From Glycocaulis profundi (lineage in GTDB: Bacteria; Pseudomonadota; Alphaproteobacteria; Caulobacterales; Maricaulaceae): a DNA stretch of 64,000 nt. Location: positions 220,391-284,390 of the forward strand of contig VJOU01000001.1 in NCBI GenBank assembly GCA_007050995.1. Reading direction: 5' to 3'. A program made the translations under genes and the position numbers. Positions 53,633 to 62,496 of this stretch are shown piece by piece. Under the pieces are notes generated by a model. It worked only from the letters and a program-made list of their open reading frames with translations, made no database searches and was not told where the DNA came from. Every line of letters begins with the position of its first letter. Position 1 is the stretch's first letter.

Positions 53633-54574
53633 TCACATGGCGGCCCCGGCGCGCGCGGCGGCCTGCCGTCCCGACAGGCGGAAGGCGGCGGCCAGCCCCA
53701 GCCCGGTGATCAGGTGGCACACGCCCCACAGGGCGGTCACCGCCGCCGCGCCGCCCAGCCCGCCGAACTGGGACAGCAGGATGACCAGCCCCAGCCCCGC
53801 GTTCTGGATGCCGACCTCGAAGGTCATCGCGCGGCGTCCGGCGGCTTGAAAGCCCAGCGCCCGCCCCGACAGCCAGCCCAGACCCAGCGCGGCCGCGTTG
53901 TGGCCTGCCACCCACGGCAGGACCATGAGCGCCGCCATCGCCAGCAGGCCCGCGTTTGCCTGAAGGTTGACCCCGATCAGCGCGATCAGCGCGCCCAGCG
54001 AGGCGATGGTCATGGCCGGGCGGATGCGGGCGGCGGCCTGTGGGAAGCGGTGGGCGAACGCCATCCCTGCGGCCAGCGGCAGGGCCAGCAGCATCACGGT
54101 GGTGGCGATGAAGGGCAGGGGGCTGACGTCGAGCGCGTGGAGAATATCGGCGGTCGGGACGTATAGCCCCGCCCAGAACAGGATCGAGACCGGCGTGGCC
54201 AGCGCGGCGAGCAGGCTGGACGTGGCGGTCAGGGAGACCGACAGGGCGGTGTCGCCGCGCGCCAGATGGGTGAGGAAGTTGGACACGTTCCCGCCCGGGC
54301 AGCAGGCGACCACGATCATGCCCAGCGCGATGGAGGGCCGGGGCTCGAACGCCAGAATGATGAGCAGGGTCAGCAGAGGCAGGGCGAGGATCTGCGTGGC
54401 GGCGGCGCCCATGAATCGGACGGGCGCGGCGGCGACGGCGCGGAAATCGCCGATCTTCAGCGACAGCGCCACCGAGACCATGATCAGCGCCATGATGACG
54501 GGCAGGGCCGCCCGGGCGGGACCGTCGAAGGCGATGACGATGGAATCGAGGTCCGCATCCATGCCGCGCAGCAT
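53633..54574 (-). CDS. Bile acid:sodium symporter family (BASS) transporter
   Basis: This 313-residue inner-membrane carrier of the BASS/SBF family has ten predicted helices. Hallmarks are ALPVIMALIMVSVALSLKIG, CCPGGNVSNFLTHLARGDTA (the sodium-binding crossover) and SLTATSSLLAALATPVSI. Bacterial members carry organic anions such as pantoate or 2-oxoacids. Two starts are possible (54574 or 54562), neither with a clear RBS. It is divergent from the M28 peptidase gene. Confidence 0.88.
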   Translation of the reverse strand: MLRGMDADLDSIVIAFDGPARAALPVIMALIMVSVALSLKIGDFRAVAAAPVRFMGAAATQILALPLLTLLIILAFEPRPSIALGMIVVACCPGGNVSNFLTHLARGDTALSVSLTATSSLLAALATPVSILFWAGLYVPTADILHALDVSPLPFIATTVMLLALPLAAGMAFAHRFPQAAARIRPAMTIASLGALIALIGVNLQANAGLLAMAALMVLPWVAGHNAAALGLGWLSGRALGFQAAGRRAMTFEVGIQNAGLGLVILLSQFGGLGGAAAVTALWGVCHLITGLGLAAAFRLSGRQAAARAGAAM

Positions 54575-54679
54575 GAACGGTCGGGACCCGGGGGTCGAGA
54601 GAGGCGCCACGGTCTTGCCATGATCGGCCAGACCTGCACGATGGCCCGCAACGCTCAACCCGTTGAAGGGATTGTTATA

Positions 54680-56485
54680 ATGTTACGTTTCACGCTTCTC
54701 GTCTCCGCCGCCGCGCTGGCGCTCTCCGCCTGCGGCGAGGAGCCGGCCCCGGCTGAACCCACGGAATCGGTTCCGGCTGAAGACGCCGCGGCCGAGGCCG
54801 CGCCCGAGGCGGGCGGCGAGCCCGCGCCCGCCGATCCCGAACCCTCCGACGACCGCACGCCGGGCGAGATCGCCCTGGCCGACGATCCCGACTGGCCGCC
54901 CTTCGAGGAGACCAGCGCGGAGATCACGGAAGAGGATTTCCACTACTGGATCCGCGTTCTGGCCGACGACCGCTTCGAGGGCCGCGCGCCGGGCACCGAG
55001 ACCGGAGAAGCCTCCGCCCAGTGGATCGCGGACAATCTCGAGCGCATGGGCGTCCAGCCGGGCGGAACGGACGGCTGGTTCCAGCCCGTGCCGCTGATCG
55101 AGGCGACGCTCGATCAGGAGCGCTCGTCCATGGAGATCGCCATCGACGGCACGCCGATGGGCCTGCAGATCGGCCGCGACAGCGTGTTCTGGACCGAGAA
55201 CCCCGAAGAGCTGGTCACGGTGGAGAACTCCGAGCTGGTGTTCGTGGGCTATGGCGTGAACGCGCCCGAATACGGCTGGAACGACTATGAGGGCGTGGAC
55301 GTGACCGGCAAGACGGTCGTGATCCTGGTCAACGATCCCGGCTTCGCGAACCCCGATGACGAGGACTTCTTCAACGGCCCGGCCATGACCTATTACGGGC
55401 GCTGGACCTATAAATACGAGGAGGCGGCGCGTCAGGGCGCGGCAGGGGCGATCATCGTCCACCAGACCGAGCCGGCCAGCTATGGCTGGGACGTGGTCGC
55501 CTCGTCCTGGACCGGCCCGCAGTTCACCCTCCAGCGCGAGGGCGAGCTGGAGCTGGTGCCCGTGCAGGGCTGGATCCAGCTCGACGTGGCGCGGACGCTG
55601 TTCGAGGCCGTGGGCCTCGATTTCGACGAACAGGCCGACGCCGCCGCCAGCGCGGGCTTCGAAGCGGTGACCATGGAAGGCGCGGAGATGAGCGCCGAGC
55701 TGCACACCGCGCTCGATTATCTGAGCTCGAACAACGTGGTCGGGGTGATCGAAGGGACCGAGCGCCCGGACGAATATCTGATCCTGACCGCGCACTGGGA
55801 CCATATCGGCACCCGGCTGAACTTCGCGTCCGACGACGACATCTACAACGGCGCGGTGGACAACGCTTCGGGCTCGGCCGCCGTGCTGGAGATGATGGAA
55901 GCCATCGCCCGCACGGAGCCGCTGGAGCGCTCGGTGATGGCGATCTTCGTCACCGCCGAGGAGCAGGGCCTGCTGGGCTCGGCCTGGTATGCGGAGAATC
56001 CCACCGTGCCGCTGAGCAGCATCGTGGGCGGGTTCAATTTCGACGCCATGCTGCCGGTGGGCCGCACCGAGGACATCGTGGTGATCGGCTACGGCTCGTC
56101 GGAGATGGAGGACATTCTTCAGGAGGTCGTCGAGAGCCAGGGCCGGTATCTGAGCCCAGACCCGGCGCCCGAGGGCGGCTTCTTCTACCGCTCCGACCAC
56201 ATCAGCTTCGCGCGCCGCGGCGTGCCGATGCTCTACGCAAAGGACGGCTCGGTGCATGTCGAGCACGGCGCGTCCTATGTCGAGCAGCGCGCCACGGCCT
56301 ATCGGGTGAACGCCTATCACGCGCCCGCCGACCAGTATAATCCCGACTGGGACATGTCGGGTCTGGTGGAGAACACCGAGACCGCGCTGGAAGTGGTCCG
56401 GCGGCTGGGCAATTCCGAAGACTGGCCCAACTGGTACGAAGGCAACGAGTTCCGCTCGACGCGCGACGCCATGATGCAGGACTGA
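54680..56485 (+). CDS. M28-family zinc peptidase, lipoprotein
   Basis: This 601-residue metallopeptidase is exported as a lipoprotein: the signal peptide MLRFTLLVSAAALALSAC has lipidated C18. A Glu/Pro/Ala-rich linker of about 40 residues follows. A PA (protease-associated) insert lies around 190-330 (VFVGYGVNAPEYGWNDYEGV). The M28 metal motifs are LTAHWDHIGTR, YNGAVDNASGSAAVLEM, FVTAEEQGLLGSAWY and the final His in FYRSDHISFARRGVP. It would release N-terminal amino acids in the periplasm. The start at ATG 54680 has GAAGGG upstream. A terminator follows at 56511. Confidence 0.92.
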   Translation: MLRFTLLVSAAALALSACGEEPAPAEPTESVPAEDAAAEAAPEAGGEPAPADPEPSDDRTPGEIALADDPDWPPFEETSAEITEEDFHYWIRVLADDRFEGRAPGTETGEASAQWIADNLERMGVQPGGTDGWFQPVPLIEATLDQERSSMEIAIDGTPMGLQIGRDSVFWTENPEELVTVENSELVFVGYGVNAPEYGWNDYEGVDVTGKTVVILVNDPGFANPDDEDFFNGPAMTYYGRWTYKYEEAARQGAAGAIIVHQTEPASYGWDVVASSWTGPQFTLQREGELELVPVQGWIQLDVARTLFEAVGLDFDEQADAAASAGFEAVTMEGAEMSAELHTALDYLSSNNVVGVIEGTERPDEYLILTAHWDHIGTRLNFASDDDIYNGAVDNASGSAAVLEMMEAIARTEPLERSVMAIFVTAEEQGLLGSAWYAENPTVPLSSIVGGFNFDAMLPVGRTEDIVVIGYGSSEMEDILQEVVESQGRYLSPDPAPEGGFFYRSDHISFARRGVPMLYAKDGSVHVEHGASYVEQRATAYRVNAYHAPADQYNPDWDMSGLVENTETALEVVRRLGNSEDWPNWYEGNEFRSTRDAMMQD

Positions 56486-56510
56486 CCGTCCCGCATCGGT
56501 TGAAGACGAA

Positions 56511-56538
56511 GGCCCGGAGCGATGCTCCGGGCCTTTTT
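56511..56538 (+). terminator. Rho-independent terminator of the M28 peptidase gene
   Basis: A perfect 10-bp stem (GGCCCGGAGC / GCTCCGGGCC) with a 3-nt loop is followed by TTTTT, 25 bp past the stop. The convergent aminotransferase gene ends 5 bp later, so the element serves mainly the plus strand. Confidence 0.9.
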
Positions 56539-56542
56539 CCTG

Positions 56543-57730
56543 TCAGGCGGCGGCTTCGGAGAAGAAGCCCTTCATGGCGCGGGCGGCCTGCCGGATGCGC
56601 TGCTCGTTCTCGACCACGGCGAGGCGGACATGGCCGTCCCCGCGCTCGCCGAAGCCCAGACCGGGCGCGACGGCCACGCCGGTCTTCTCCAGCAGCAGCT
56701 TGGCGAACTCCACCGAGCCCAGATGGGCGTGAGGCTCGGGCAGGGGCGCCCAGGCGAACATGGTCGCGGGCGGGCTGGGGATGTGGAAACCGGCGCGCGC
56801 GAAGCTCTCCACCATCACGTCGCGGCGGGCGCGATAGGTCGCCCGGGCGGCCTCCACCCCGTCCTGCGGGCCGTCCAGCGCCGCGATGGCGGCGACCTGG
56901 ATCGGCGTGAAGGCCCCGTAATCGAGATAGGATTTGACCCGCTTGAGGGCGTCGATCAGCCGGGCGGAGCCCGCCGCGAAGCCGATGCGCCAGCCGGGCA
57001 TGGAATAGGTCTTGGACATGGAGGTGAACTCCACCGCCACGTCCCGCGCGCCCTCGACCTCCAGAATGGAGGGCGGCGGGCCGCCGTCGAAGAAGATCTC
57101 CGCGTAGGCGAGGTCGGAGATCAGCACCAGATCGTTGGCTTTGGCCAGCCTGACCGCCTCGCGGTAGAAATCGAGATCGACCACCCGCGCGGTGGGGTTG
57201 GACGGAAAGTTCAGCACCAGCGCGCCCGGCGCGGGGATGGACCGGCGGCAGGCATGGGCCGCGTCGCGCAGGAACTGCTCGGGATCGTTGAAGCTGACGG
57301 GGCGCACCGCCGCGCCCGCGATGATGAAGCCGAACATGTGGATGGGGTAGGAGGGATCGGGCACCAGGATCACGTCGCCCGGCGCGGTGATCGCCTGCGC
57401 CAGATTGGCCAGACCCTCTTTCGAGCCCAGCGTGACGCAGACTTCCGAGTCCGGGTTCAGCCCCACATTGAAGCGCCGCTCGTAATACCGGCAGAAGGCG
57501 CGGCGCAGGGCGGGGATGCCCTGGCTGGCCGAATAGCGGTGCGCGCGCGGATCGGCGGCGACCTCTTTGAGCTTGTCGATGATGTGCGGGGCGGGGGGCA
57601 GGTCGGGATTGCCCATGCCCAGATCGATGATGTCGCGGCCCTGCTTGCGCCATGCGGCCTTCATCCGGTTGACCTCGGCGAAGACGTAAGGCGGCAGACG
57701 GCGCTCGCGGTAAAAACTCGTCCCGGACAT
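56543..57730 (-). CDS. Class I/II aminotransferase (AlaC-like)
   Basis: This 395-residue PLP-dependent enzyme is related to AlaC and LL-diaminopimelate aminotransferase. The N-terminal IDLGMGNPDLPPAPHIIDKL is typical of the group. The substrate and cofactor residues lie in YSASQGIPALRRAFCRYYER, VLNFPSNPTARVVD and SDLAYAEIFFDG. The PLP lysine is in FTSMSKTYSMPGWRIGF. The start at ATG 57730 has AGGGGATC upstream. It most likely makes alanine or related amino acids; the exact donor is not decided by sequence. Confidence 0.9.
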   Translation of the reverse strand: MSGTSFYRERRLPPYVFAEVNRMKAAWRKQGRDIIDLGMGNPDLPPAPHIIDKLKEVAADPRAHRYSASQGIPALRRAFCRYYERRFNVGLNPDSEVCVTLGSKEGLANLAQAITAPGDVILVPDPSYPIHMFGFIIAGAAVRPVSFNDPEQFLRDAAHACRRSIPAPGALVLNFPSNPTARVVDLDFYREAVRLAKANDLVLISDLAYAEIFFDGGPPPSILEVEGARDVAVEFTSMSKTYSMPGWRIGFAAGSARLIDALKRVKSYLDYGAFTPIQVAAIAALDGPQDGVEAARATYRARRDVMVESFARAGFHIPSPPATMFAWAPLPEPHAHLGSVEFAKLLLEKTGVAVAPGLGFGERGDGHVRLAVVENEQRIRQAARAMKGFFSEAAA

Positions 57731-57814
57731 CGATCCCCTCGCTGCAATGCGGCAATCAGCTATCGGACGGCAGACAGGTGGCGTCAATGGGGCGGGGGAG
57801 ATTGCGTGGCGGTG

Positions 57815-57854
57815 CTTCGAGGCCCGCCTTGCGGCGGGCGCCTCAGCATGAGGG
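57815..57854 (+). repeat. Composite repeat, part a, copy 2 (hairpin)
   Basis: Starts CTTCGAGGCCC and ends GCGCCTCAGCATGAGGG, with stem GCCCGCC / GGCGGGC. It is the partner of 37618-37658. The stem sequence differs but pairing is kept. Confidence 0.7.
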
Positions 57855-57869
57855 CCGTTCCCCCGCCGG

Positions 57870-57944
57870 GGTCCCCGTGAAAACGGGGATCCAGAGTTCC
57901 GCCTAATGCCCGTCCCCTGGATCCCGGGTCAGGCCCGGGACCCC
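57870..57944 (-). repeat. Composite repeat, part b, copy 2 (inverted)
   Basis: This 75-bp element is read on the minus strand as GGGGTCCCGGGC through to CCCCGTTTTCACGGGGACC. It matches 37676-37750 in length and most positions, and lies 15 bp from part a (17 bp in the other copy). The gap 57731-57979 contains nothing else I can name. Confidence 0.75.
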
Positions 57945-57979
57945 GGTTAGTTGGGTTCATTGGACACTGGAAAACCCCC

Positions 57980-58672
57980 TCAGAACACCGCCCCCTCCGG
58001 CGCCGCGTCCCGCATCGCGCGGCGGCGGGCGCGGTGGTCGGGCATGAGGCGGTCGAGCAGGGCGTAGAAGCGCTCTGAATGGTTCATCTCGATCAGGTGA
58101 CAGGCCTCGTGGGCGCACACGAAGTCGATCAGATCGGGGTGGTGGTGCATCAGCCGGACGTTCATGCGGATCACACCGTCCGACGCGCAGCTTCCCCAGC
58201 GTGATTTCTGGGCGCGCACCTTCACCTGGGGGGGCGGGCGGCCCAGCGCCTCGGCGTGGGCGGCGAGACGCGGCGCCATGAAGGCCAGCGCCTCGGCGGC
58301 CCGCCAGCGGGTCAGCGCCCGGCGCACGGTGGCTGCGCGCAGATCGCCCTCCAGCCCCGCGTCCACGAAGACCGAGATCACCTCGTCACCCGGCGCGATG
58401 CGGGTGCGGGCGCGGTCATGGGGCAGGACGAGCAGGGTGCGCGGCGCGCCCAGCCACGAGACCGTCTCCCCGCTGACGCCTTCGAGCGGACGCGGTGCGG
58501 GACGGCTTTGCCATTTTTCGAGCTTTTGGATCACCCAGTCCGCCCGTTCGCGCAGCACCCGGTCGGCCTGACGCGCGCTGGTGCGCGCGGGCAGGGTGAC
58601 CGACAGGCCCTCAGGCCCGACCTTCAGCCCGATGGTCCGGCGGCGCGCCGAGCGCAGCAGCGCGTACTCCAC
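57980..58672 (-). CDS. YgjP/SprT-like zinc metallopeptidase (M48 superfamily)
   Basis: This protein of at least 230 residues is of the YgjP (DUF45) family. The zinc motif HEACH is seen in VCAHEACHLIEMNHSERFY. The family core VRAQKSRWGSCASDGVIRMN is complete. The start is unclear: GTG 58672 lacks a ribosome binding site. The family-like segment AISLAGRRVEYALLRSARRR continues upstream as far as an ATC codon at 58711, which has GGAG 6 bp before it, at the stop of the preceding gene. Translation may thus begin at that non-standard codon. Cotranscribed with the penicillin acylase gene. Confidence 0.85.
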   Translation of the reverse strand: MEYALLRSARRRTIGLKVGPEGLSVTLPARTSARQADRVLRERADWVIQKLEKWQSRPAPRPLEGVSGETVSWLGAPRTLLVLPHDRARTRIAPGDEVISVFVDAGLEGDLRAATVRRALTRWRAAEALAFMAPRLAAHAEALGRPPPQVKVRAQKSRWGSCASDGVIRMNVRLMHHHPDLIDFVCAHEACHLIEMNHSERFYALLDRLMPDHRARRRAMRDAAPEGAVF

Positions 58673-58720
58673 CCGGCGTCCGGCGAGGCTTATGGCGCGG
58701 GTCTCGGCGATGGCGGGCTC

Positions 58721-61018
58721 CTACGGCTGGGGCGAGAGGGCGAGGGTCCGGCTTCCTTGTGGCGGATTCTCCCACGTCCAGTCATCGCGGATCATCACAT
58801 GCCCGCCCCGCGCCCAGCGGGCGGCGAGGTCGCGATAATGAGGCGAGAGGGGATGGCCCGACTGGCCCGGCGCGTGAATCCAGCGGGTCTCGTTCAGATC
58901 CGACAGGTCGTAGATCGCGCGCATCGAGGCGGCGTGCACGGCGTCGTAATCGCCGTTGTAGCCTGAGAAATGCGCGACCGAGACCGTCGAGCCGTCGCCG
59001 CCGAAGGGCACGCGGACCGAGAGCCGCTCGCCGATCACCGGCACGCTGGCGAAGGGGTGGCTGAACCGCGCGGCGCGCGCCTCGCCCCAGACCCAGCCGG
59101 CCATGTCCGGCCCGTGGCGCCCGATCTCGGCGGCCATGGCCGCGTCCAGCGCCCGCCCGGCGATCTGGGGGCAGGTCTCCACGGTCTCGGTCGTCACGTC
59201 GTCGCACCAGTGGCCCATCTCGCCGGTGAAGACTTGATCGAGGAAGATGCGCCGCGGCTGGCGGAAATAACGCGCGCTCTCGCCCAGCTCGTCGGCCCAC
59301 ACCGCGGGCCCCAGCGCCATCAGCCATGAGGAGAAGACCAGCGGTTCGGGGCGGGCGGCGTCCAGAACCCCGTTCCAGCGGCGCAGCATTTCCAAGGCCC
59401 GGCGGCCCTCTTCAGTCTCCGGCTCGGCGGCGAGCAGGGCGGGCAGGACGCGGCGGGCGAAGTCGGAGGCCTCGTCCATCTGCAGGGCGGTGAAGCTGTC
59501 CGCGTCGTGGGTGGCCCGGTCCTCGATCAGGGTTTCGATGCGGGTGGCGCGCCAGACCTCGTAGCTGCCGGGCACAGGATAAGGATAGGCGTCCGAGACC
59601 ACGCGGTTGTTGCCCGAGGCGATCATGCCGCCGCGCGGGTTGGCCACGCGGGGCAGCTCGTCATAGGGGATGTAGCCGGTCCACTCGCCGTCCTCGCCGC
59701 GGAGCGGCAGCAGGCCCGCGGTGGTGTAGCCGATGGTCCCGTCCACGCCCGCCCAGTGCATGTTCTGCATGGGGGCGGTCCAGTATCGGGCCGCCTCCAC
59801 GAAGCCGTCCCAGTCCTGCGAACGCATGATCTCCAGAGCCGCGTCCGCGCTGCGGTTGCGCGGATCTGTGACCGTGGAGCGCTCGATGACCAGCGCGTCG
59901 GGATCGAAGGCGGACACGTCGAACCAGTCGGGATCGAGCACCGGGCCGATGGGCGTGCGCCGGACATTCAGTTCGACCGGGTCGGCGCCTTTGACCAGTA
60001 TCGTCTCGGTGCGCTCGGCGATGTCGATGGAGGCGGGGTCGCGCTCGACCAGATCGATCACCTTGAACCCGGTGTTGGTGTAGCCCCAGGCGCCGTTCGC
60101 GTTCCGGCCCAGCAGCACGAAGGGCGTGCCCGGCACGGTGCCGCCGATGACCGGGCCGGTGCTGAGGTCGAGGCGGGCGAAATACCAGATCGAGGGCGTG
60201 CCCAGCGACAGGTGGGGATCGTTGGCCAGAAGCGGGGCGCCGGTGGCGCTGCGCTCGCCCGAGACCACCCAGGCGTTCGAGCCGGGCGCGTCCTCGGCGC
60301 GGATAGTGGTGGGCGAGGGCGGACCGCCGGGGGCGGCTTCTGGTGCGATGTCCTCGTCCTTCAGCGTGGTCGGCCCCCAGTCGGGATAGCCGGGCAGGAA
60401 CTCGGCCAGGCGTTCGGGGTCCAGCGCGGCGGCGGCGCGGGCGCGCTCCATGTCCTCGCCGAACCCGCTGGCGAGCATGTCGGCGAGGTAGATGACGAGG
60501 GTGGCGGAATCGACCGGCTCCCACGGCTCGGGCGAGACCTGAAGCAGCAGGTATTCGGGCGGGGCGGGCGCGTCGTCGAGACGGGCGTTCACGCCTGCGG
60601 TGTAGGCGGTCACGATGCGGGCGATCTCGGGCGACCAGGTGGCCTCGACATTGGCCGCCGCGCCGGGAAAGCCGCGGATGCGGGAGCGGGCGTCCACGGC
60701 CACGAAATCGGGGCCGAGGATTTCAGAGAGCCGCCCGCGGATGTAGCGCCGGGCCAGATCCATCTGGAAGAAGCGGTCCGAGGCGTGGGCGAAGCCCAGG
60801 GCGAAGAACACCTCGTCATCGCCGTCGCCGAAGATGTGGGCGACGCCGTGTTCGTCGCGCACGATGCGCGCCTCGCCGGACAGCCCCGGAAGGTTGATTT
60901 CGCCTTCGGTCCTGGGCGCGGAAGCGTTCAGATGCCAGGCCAGAAAGCCCATCGCCCCGGCGGCGAGGACCAGCGCCAGCGCGATCAGCGCGAGCACGAT
61001 GCGGACGACCCATTTCAT
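58721..61018 (-). CDS. Penicillin acylase-family Ntn hydrolase
   Basis: This 765-residue N-terminal-nucleophile hydrolase is of the penicillin/AHL acylase family, exported to the periplasm by an N-terminal helix (IVLALIALALVLAAGAMGF). The chain is cut just before S247 in EDAPGSNAWVVSGERSATG, giving alpha and beta subunits. Other markers are VRDEHGVAHIFGDGDDEVFF and ALGFAHASDRFFQMDLARRY in the alpha part. In marine bacteria these enzymes often cleave acyl-homoserine lactones or other N-acyl compounds; the substrate here is not known. The gene is followed directly by the YgjP gene. Confidence 0.9.
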   Translation of the reverse strand: MKWVVRIVLALIALALVLAAGAMGFLAWHLNASAPRTEGEINLPGLSGEARIVRDEHGVAHIFGDGDDEVFFALGFAHASDRFFQMDLARRYIRGRLSEILGPDFVAVDARSRIRGFPGAAANVEATWSPEIARIVTAYTAGVNARLDDAPAPPEYLLLQVSPEPWEPVDSATLVIYLADMLASGFGEDMERARAAAALDPERLAEFLPGYPDWGPTTLKDEDIAPEAAPGGPPSPTTIRAEDAPGSNAWVVSGERSATGAPLLANDPHLSLGTPSIWYFARLDLSTGPVIGGTVPGTPFVLLGRNANGAWGYTNTGFKVIDLVERDPASIDIAERTETILVKGADPVELNVRRTPIGPVLDPDWFDVSAFDPDALVIERSTVTDPRNRSADAALEIMRSQDWDGFVEAARYWTAPMQNMHWAGVDGTIGYTTAGLLPLRGEDGEWTGYIPYDELPRVANPRGGMIASGNNRVVSDAYPYPVPGSYEVWRATRIETLIEDRATHDADSFTALQMDEASDFARRVLPALLAAEPETEEGRRALEMLRRWNGVLDAARPEPLVFSSWLMALGPAVWADELGESARYFRQPRRIFLDQVFTGEMGHWCDDVTTETVETCPQIAGRALDAAMAAEIGRHGPDMAGWVWGEARAARFSHPFASVPVIGERLSVRVPFGGDGSTVSVAHFSGYNGDYDAVHAASMRAIYDLSDLNETRWIHAPGQSGHPLSPHYRDLAARWARGGHVMIRDDWTWENPPQGSRTLALSPQP

Positions 61019-61048
61019 GGCCGGAATGCCCCTTCCCGAACGCCCGCC

Positions 61049-62476
61049 TCAGCGGGTCTGAAGTTTCGCGATGAATTCGAACATCTTCCCGTAGGGCGGC
61101 GCCATCAGGCGGCTGGGATGCTTCACCGGCGCCTCGAACACCGCGCGCTCGTGGGTGAAGGTCAGGAAGCCCCGCTCGCCGTGATAGGCGCCCTGCCCGG
61201 ACGCGCCGGTCCCGCCGAAGGGCAGGTCCTCCACCGACAGGTGCAGCAGCGGCACGTTGACGGCCGCCCCGCCCGACAGGGTGCGGTCGAGGAACTCGCG
61301 GGCGGTCTTTTTCGATTTCGAATAGACATAGGCGGCCAGCGGGCGCTCGCCCTTCTCGATGCGGATCGCGGCGTCCTTGATGCCGTCATGGCCCAGCACG
61401 GGCAGGACGGGGCCGAAGATCTCCTCGCGCATCAGGGCGCTGTCGGGGGGCGGGTTGATGACGGCGGTGGGCGGGAAGGCGAGCGTGTTGGCGCCCTCGC
61501 ACGCGCCGGAGCCGAACCCGGCCTCGATCACCTCCGCGCCCGCCGAGCGGGCCTCCTCGACCATCGAGCGCAGGCGCGAATAATGCCGCTCGGAGATGAT
61601 GGCGGTGTAATCGGGATTGGCGTCCGCGTCGGGCCAATAGCTGGCGGCCCGGTCGATCACGGCCTGGGCGAAGTCGCGCTCGCGCCCCTTGGGCACCAGC
61701 GCGTAGTCAGGCGCGACGCAGGTCTGACCCGCATTGAAGAACTTGCCCCAGGCGATGGTCTTGGCCGCCTCGGCCACATCGAAATCAGGCGCGACCACCG
61801 CCGGGCTCTTGCCGCCCAGCTCCAGCGTGACGGGGACCAGATTGTCCGCCGCGGCCAGCGCGACCAGACGGCCCACATGGGTCGAGCCGGTGTAGAACAG
61901 GTGGTCGAATTTCAGCTTCGTGAACGCCTCGCCGATCTCGGGTCCGCCGGTGATGACGGCCACGTGGTCCTCGTTGTAGAGGCCCTTCAGGGTCTCGCGG
62001 ATCAGCTCGGCGGTGCGCGGGGTGTATTCGCTGGGCTTGATCATCGCCCGGCAGCCCGCCGCCAGCGCCGCGATCAGCGGGGCGAGGGCGAGCTGGAGCG
62101 GGTAGTTCCACGGCGCGATGATGCCCGCCACGCCCACCGGCTCGCGCCGGACATAGGCCTTGCCCGGTTTCAGCGTCATCGGCACGGAGACGGAGACCGG
62201 CTTCATCCAGCGCTTCAGATGCCTGCGGGCATGCTTGGACGAGGCGAGCAGGAAGCCGACTTCCCCGATGGTGGTCTCGGCTTTGGAGCGGCGGCCATAG
62301 TCCGCGCTGATGGCCTCGGCGAAATCGTCCGCCCGCTCGCGGATCATCGCTTCGAGCCTTTCCAGATCCGCCTTTCGCTGGGCGAGGGGGCGGTGGCGGT
62401 CCTTGACGAAGGCCAGCTTCTGGGCGGCCAGGATGGCGTTCATCCGCTCGAGCTGGCGGGTGTCGATGTCGCTCAT
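61049..62476 (-). CDS. calB: Coniferyl aldehyde dehydrogenase-like enzyme
   Basis: This 475-residue NAD(P)-dependent aldehyde dehydrogenase is of the class 3/coniferyl aldehyde type. The NAD-binding region has VAGIIAPWNYPLQLALAPLI and FYTGSTHVGRLVALAA. The catalytic Glu is in VTLELGGKSPAVV and the Cys is in FFNAGQTCVAPDYALVPKG. The start at ATG 62476 has an AAGGA upstream; a GTG at 62500 that overlaps the preceding stop is also possible. It is downstream of a GMC oxidoreductase, so the pair may oxidise an alcohol to an aldehyde and then to an acid. Confidence 0.9.
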   Translation of the reverse strand: MSDIDTRQLERMNAILAAQKLAFVKDRHRPLAQRKADLERLEAMIRERADDFAEAISADYGRRSKAETTIGEVGFLLASSKHARRHLKRWMKPVSVSVPMTLKPGKAYVRREPVGVAGIIAPWNYPLQLALAPLIAALAAGCRAMIKPSEYTPRTAELIRETLKGLYNEDHVAVITGGPEIGEAFTKLKFDHLFYTGSTHVGRLVALAAADNLVPVTLELGGKSPAVVAPDFDVAEAAKTIAWGKFFNAGQTCVAPDYALVPKGRERDFAQAVIDRAASYWPDADANPDYTAIISERHYSRLRSMVEEARSAGAEVIEAGFGSGACEGANTLAFPPTAVINPPPDSALMREEIFGPVLPVLGHDGIKDAAIRIEKGERPLAAYVYSKSKKTAREFLDRTLSGGAAVNVPLLHLSVEDLPFGGTGASGQGAYHGERGFLTFTHERAVFEAPVKHPSRLMAPPYGKMFEFIAKLQTR

Positions 62477-62496
62477 GGCCGTCAGGTCCTTTCCGC

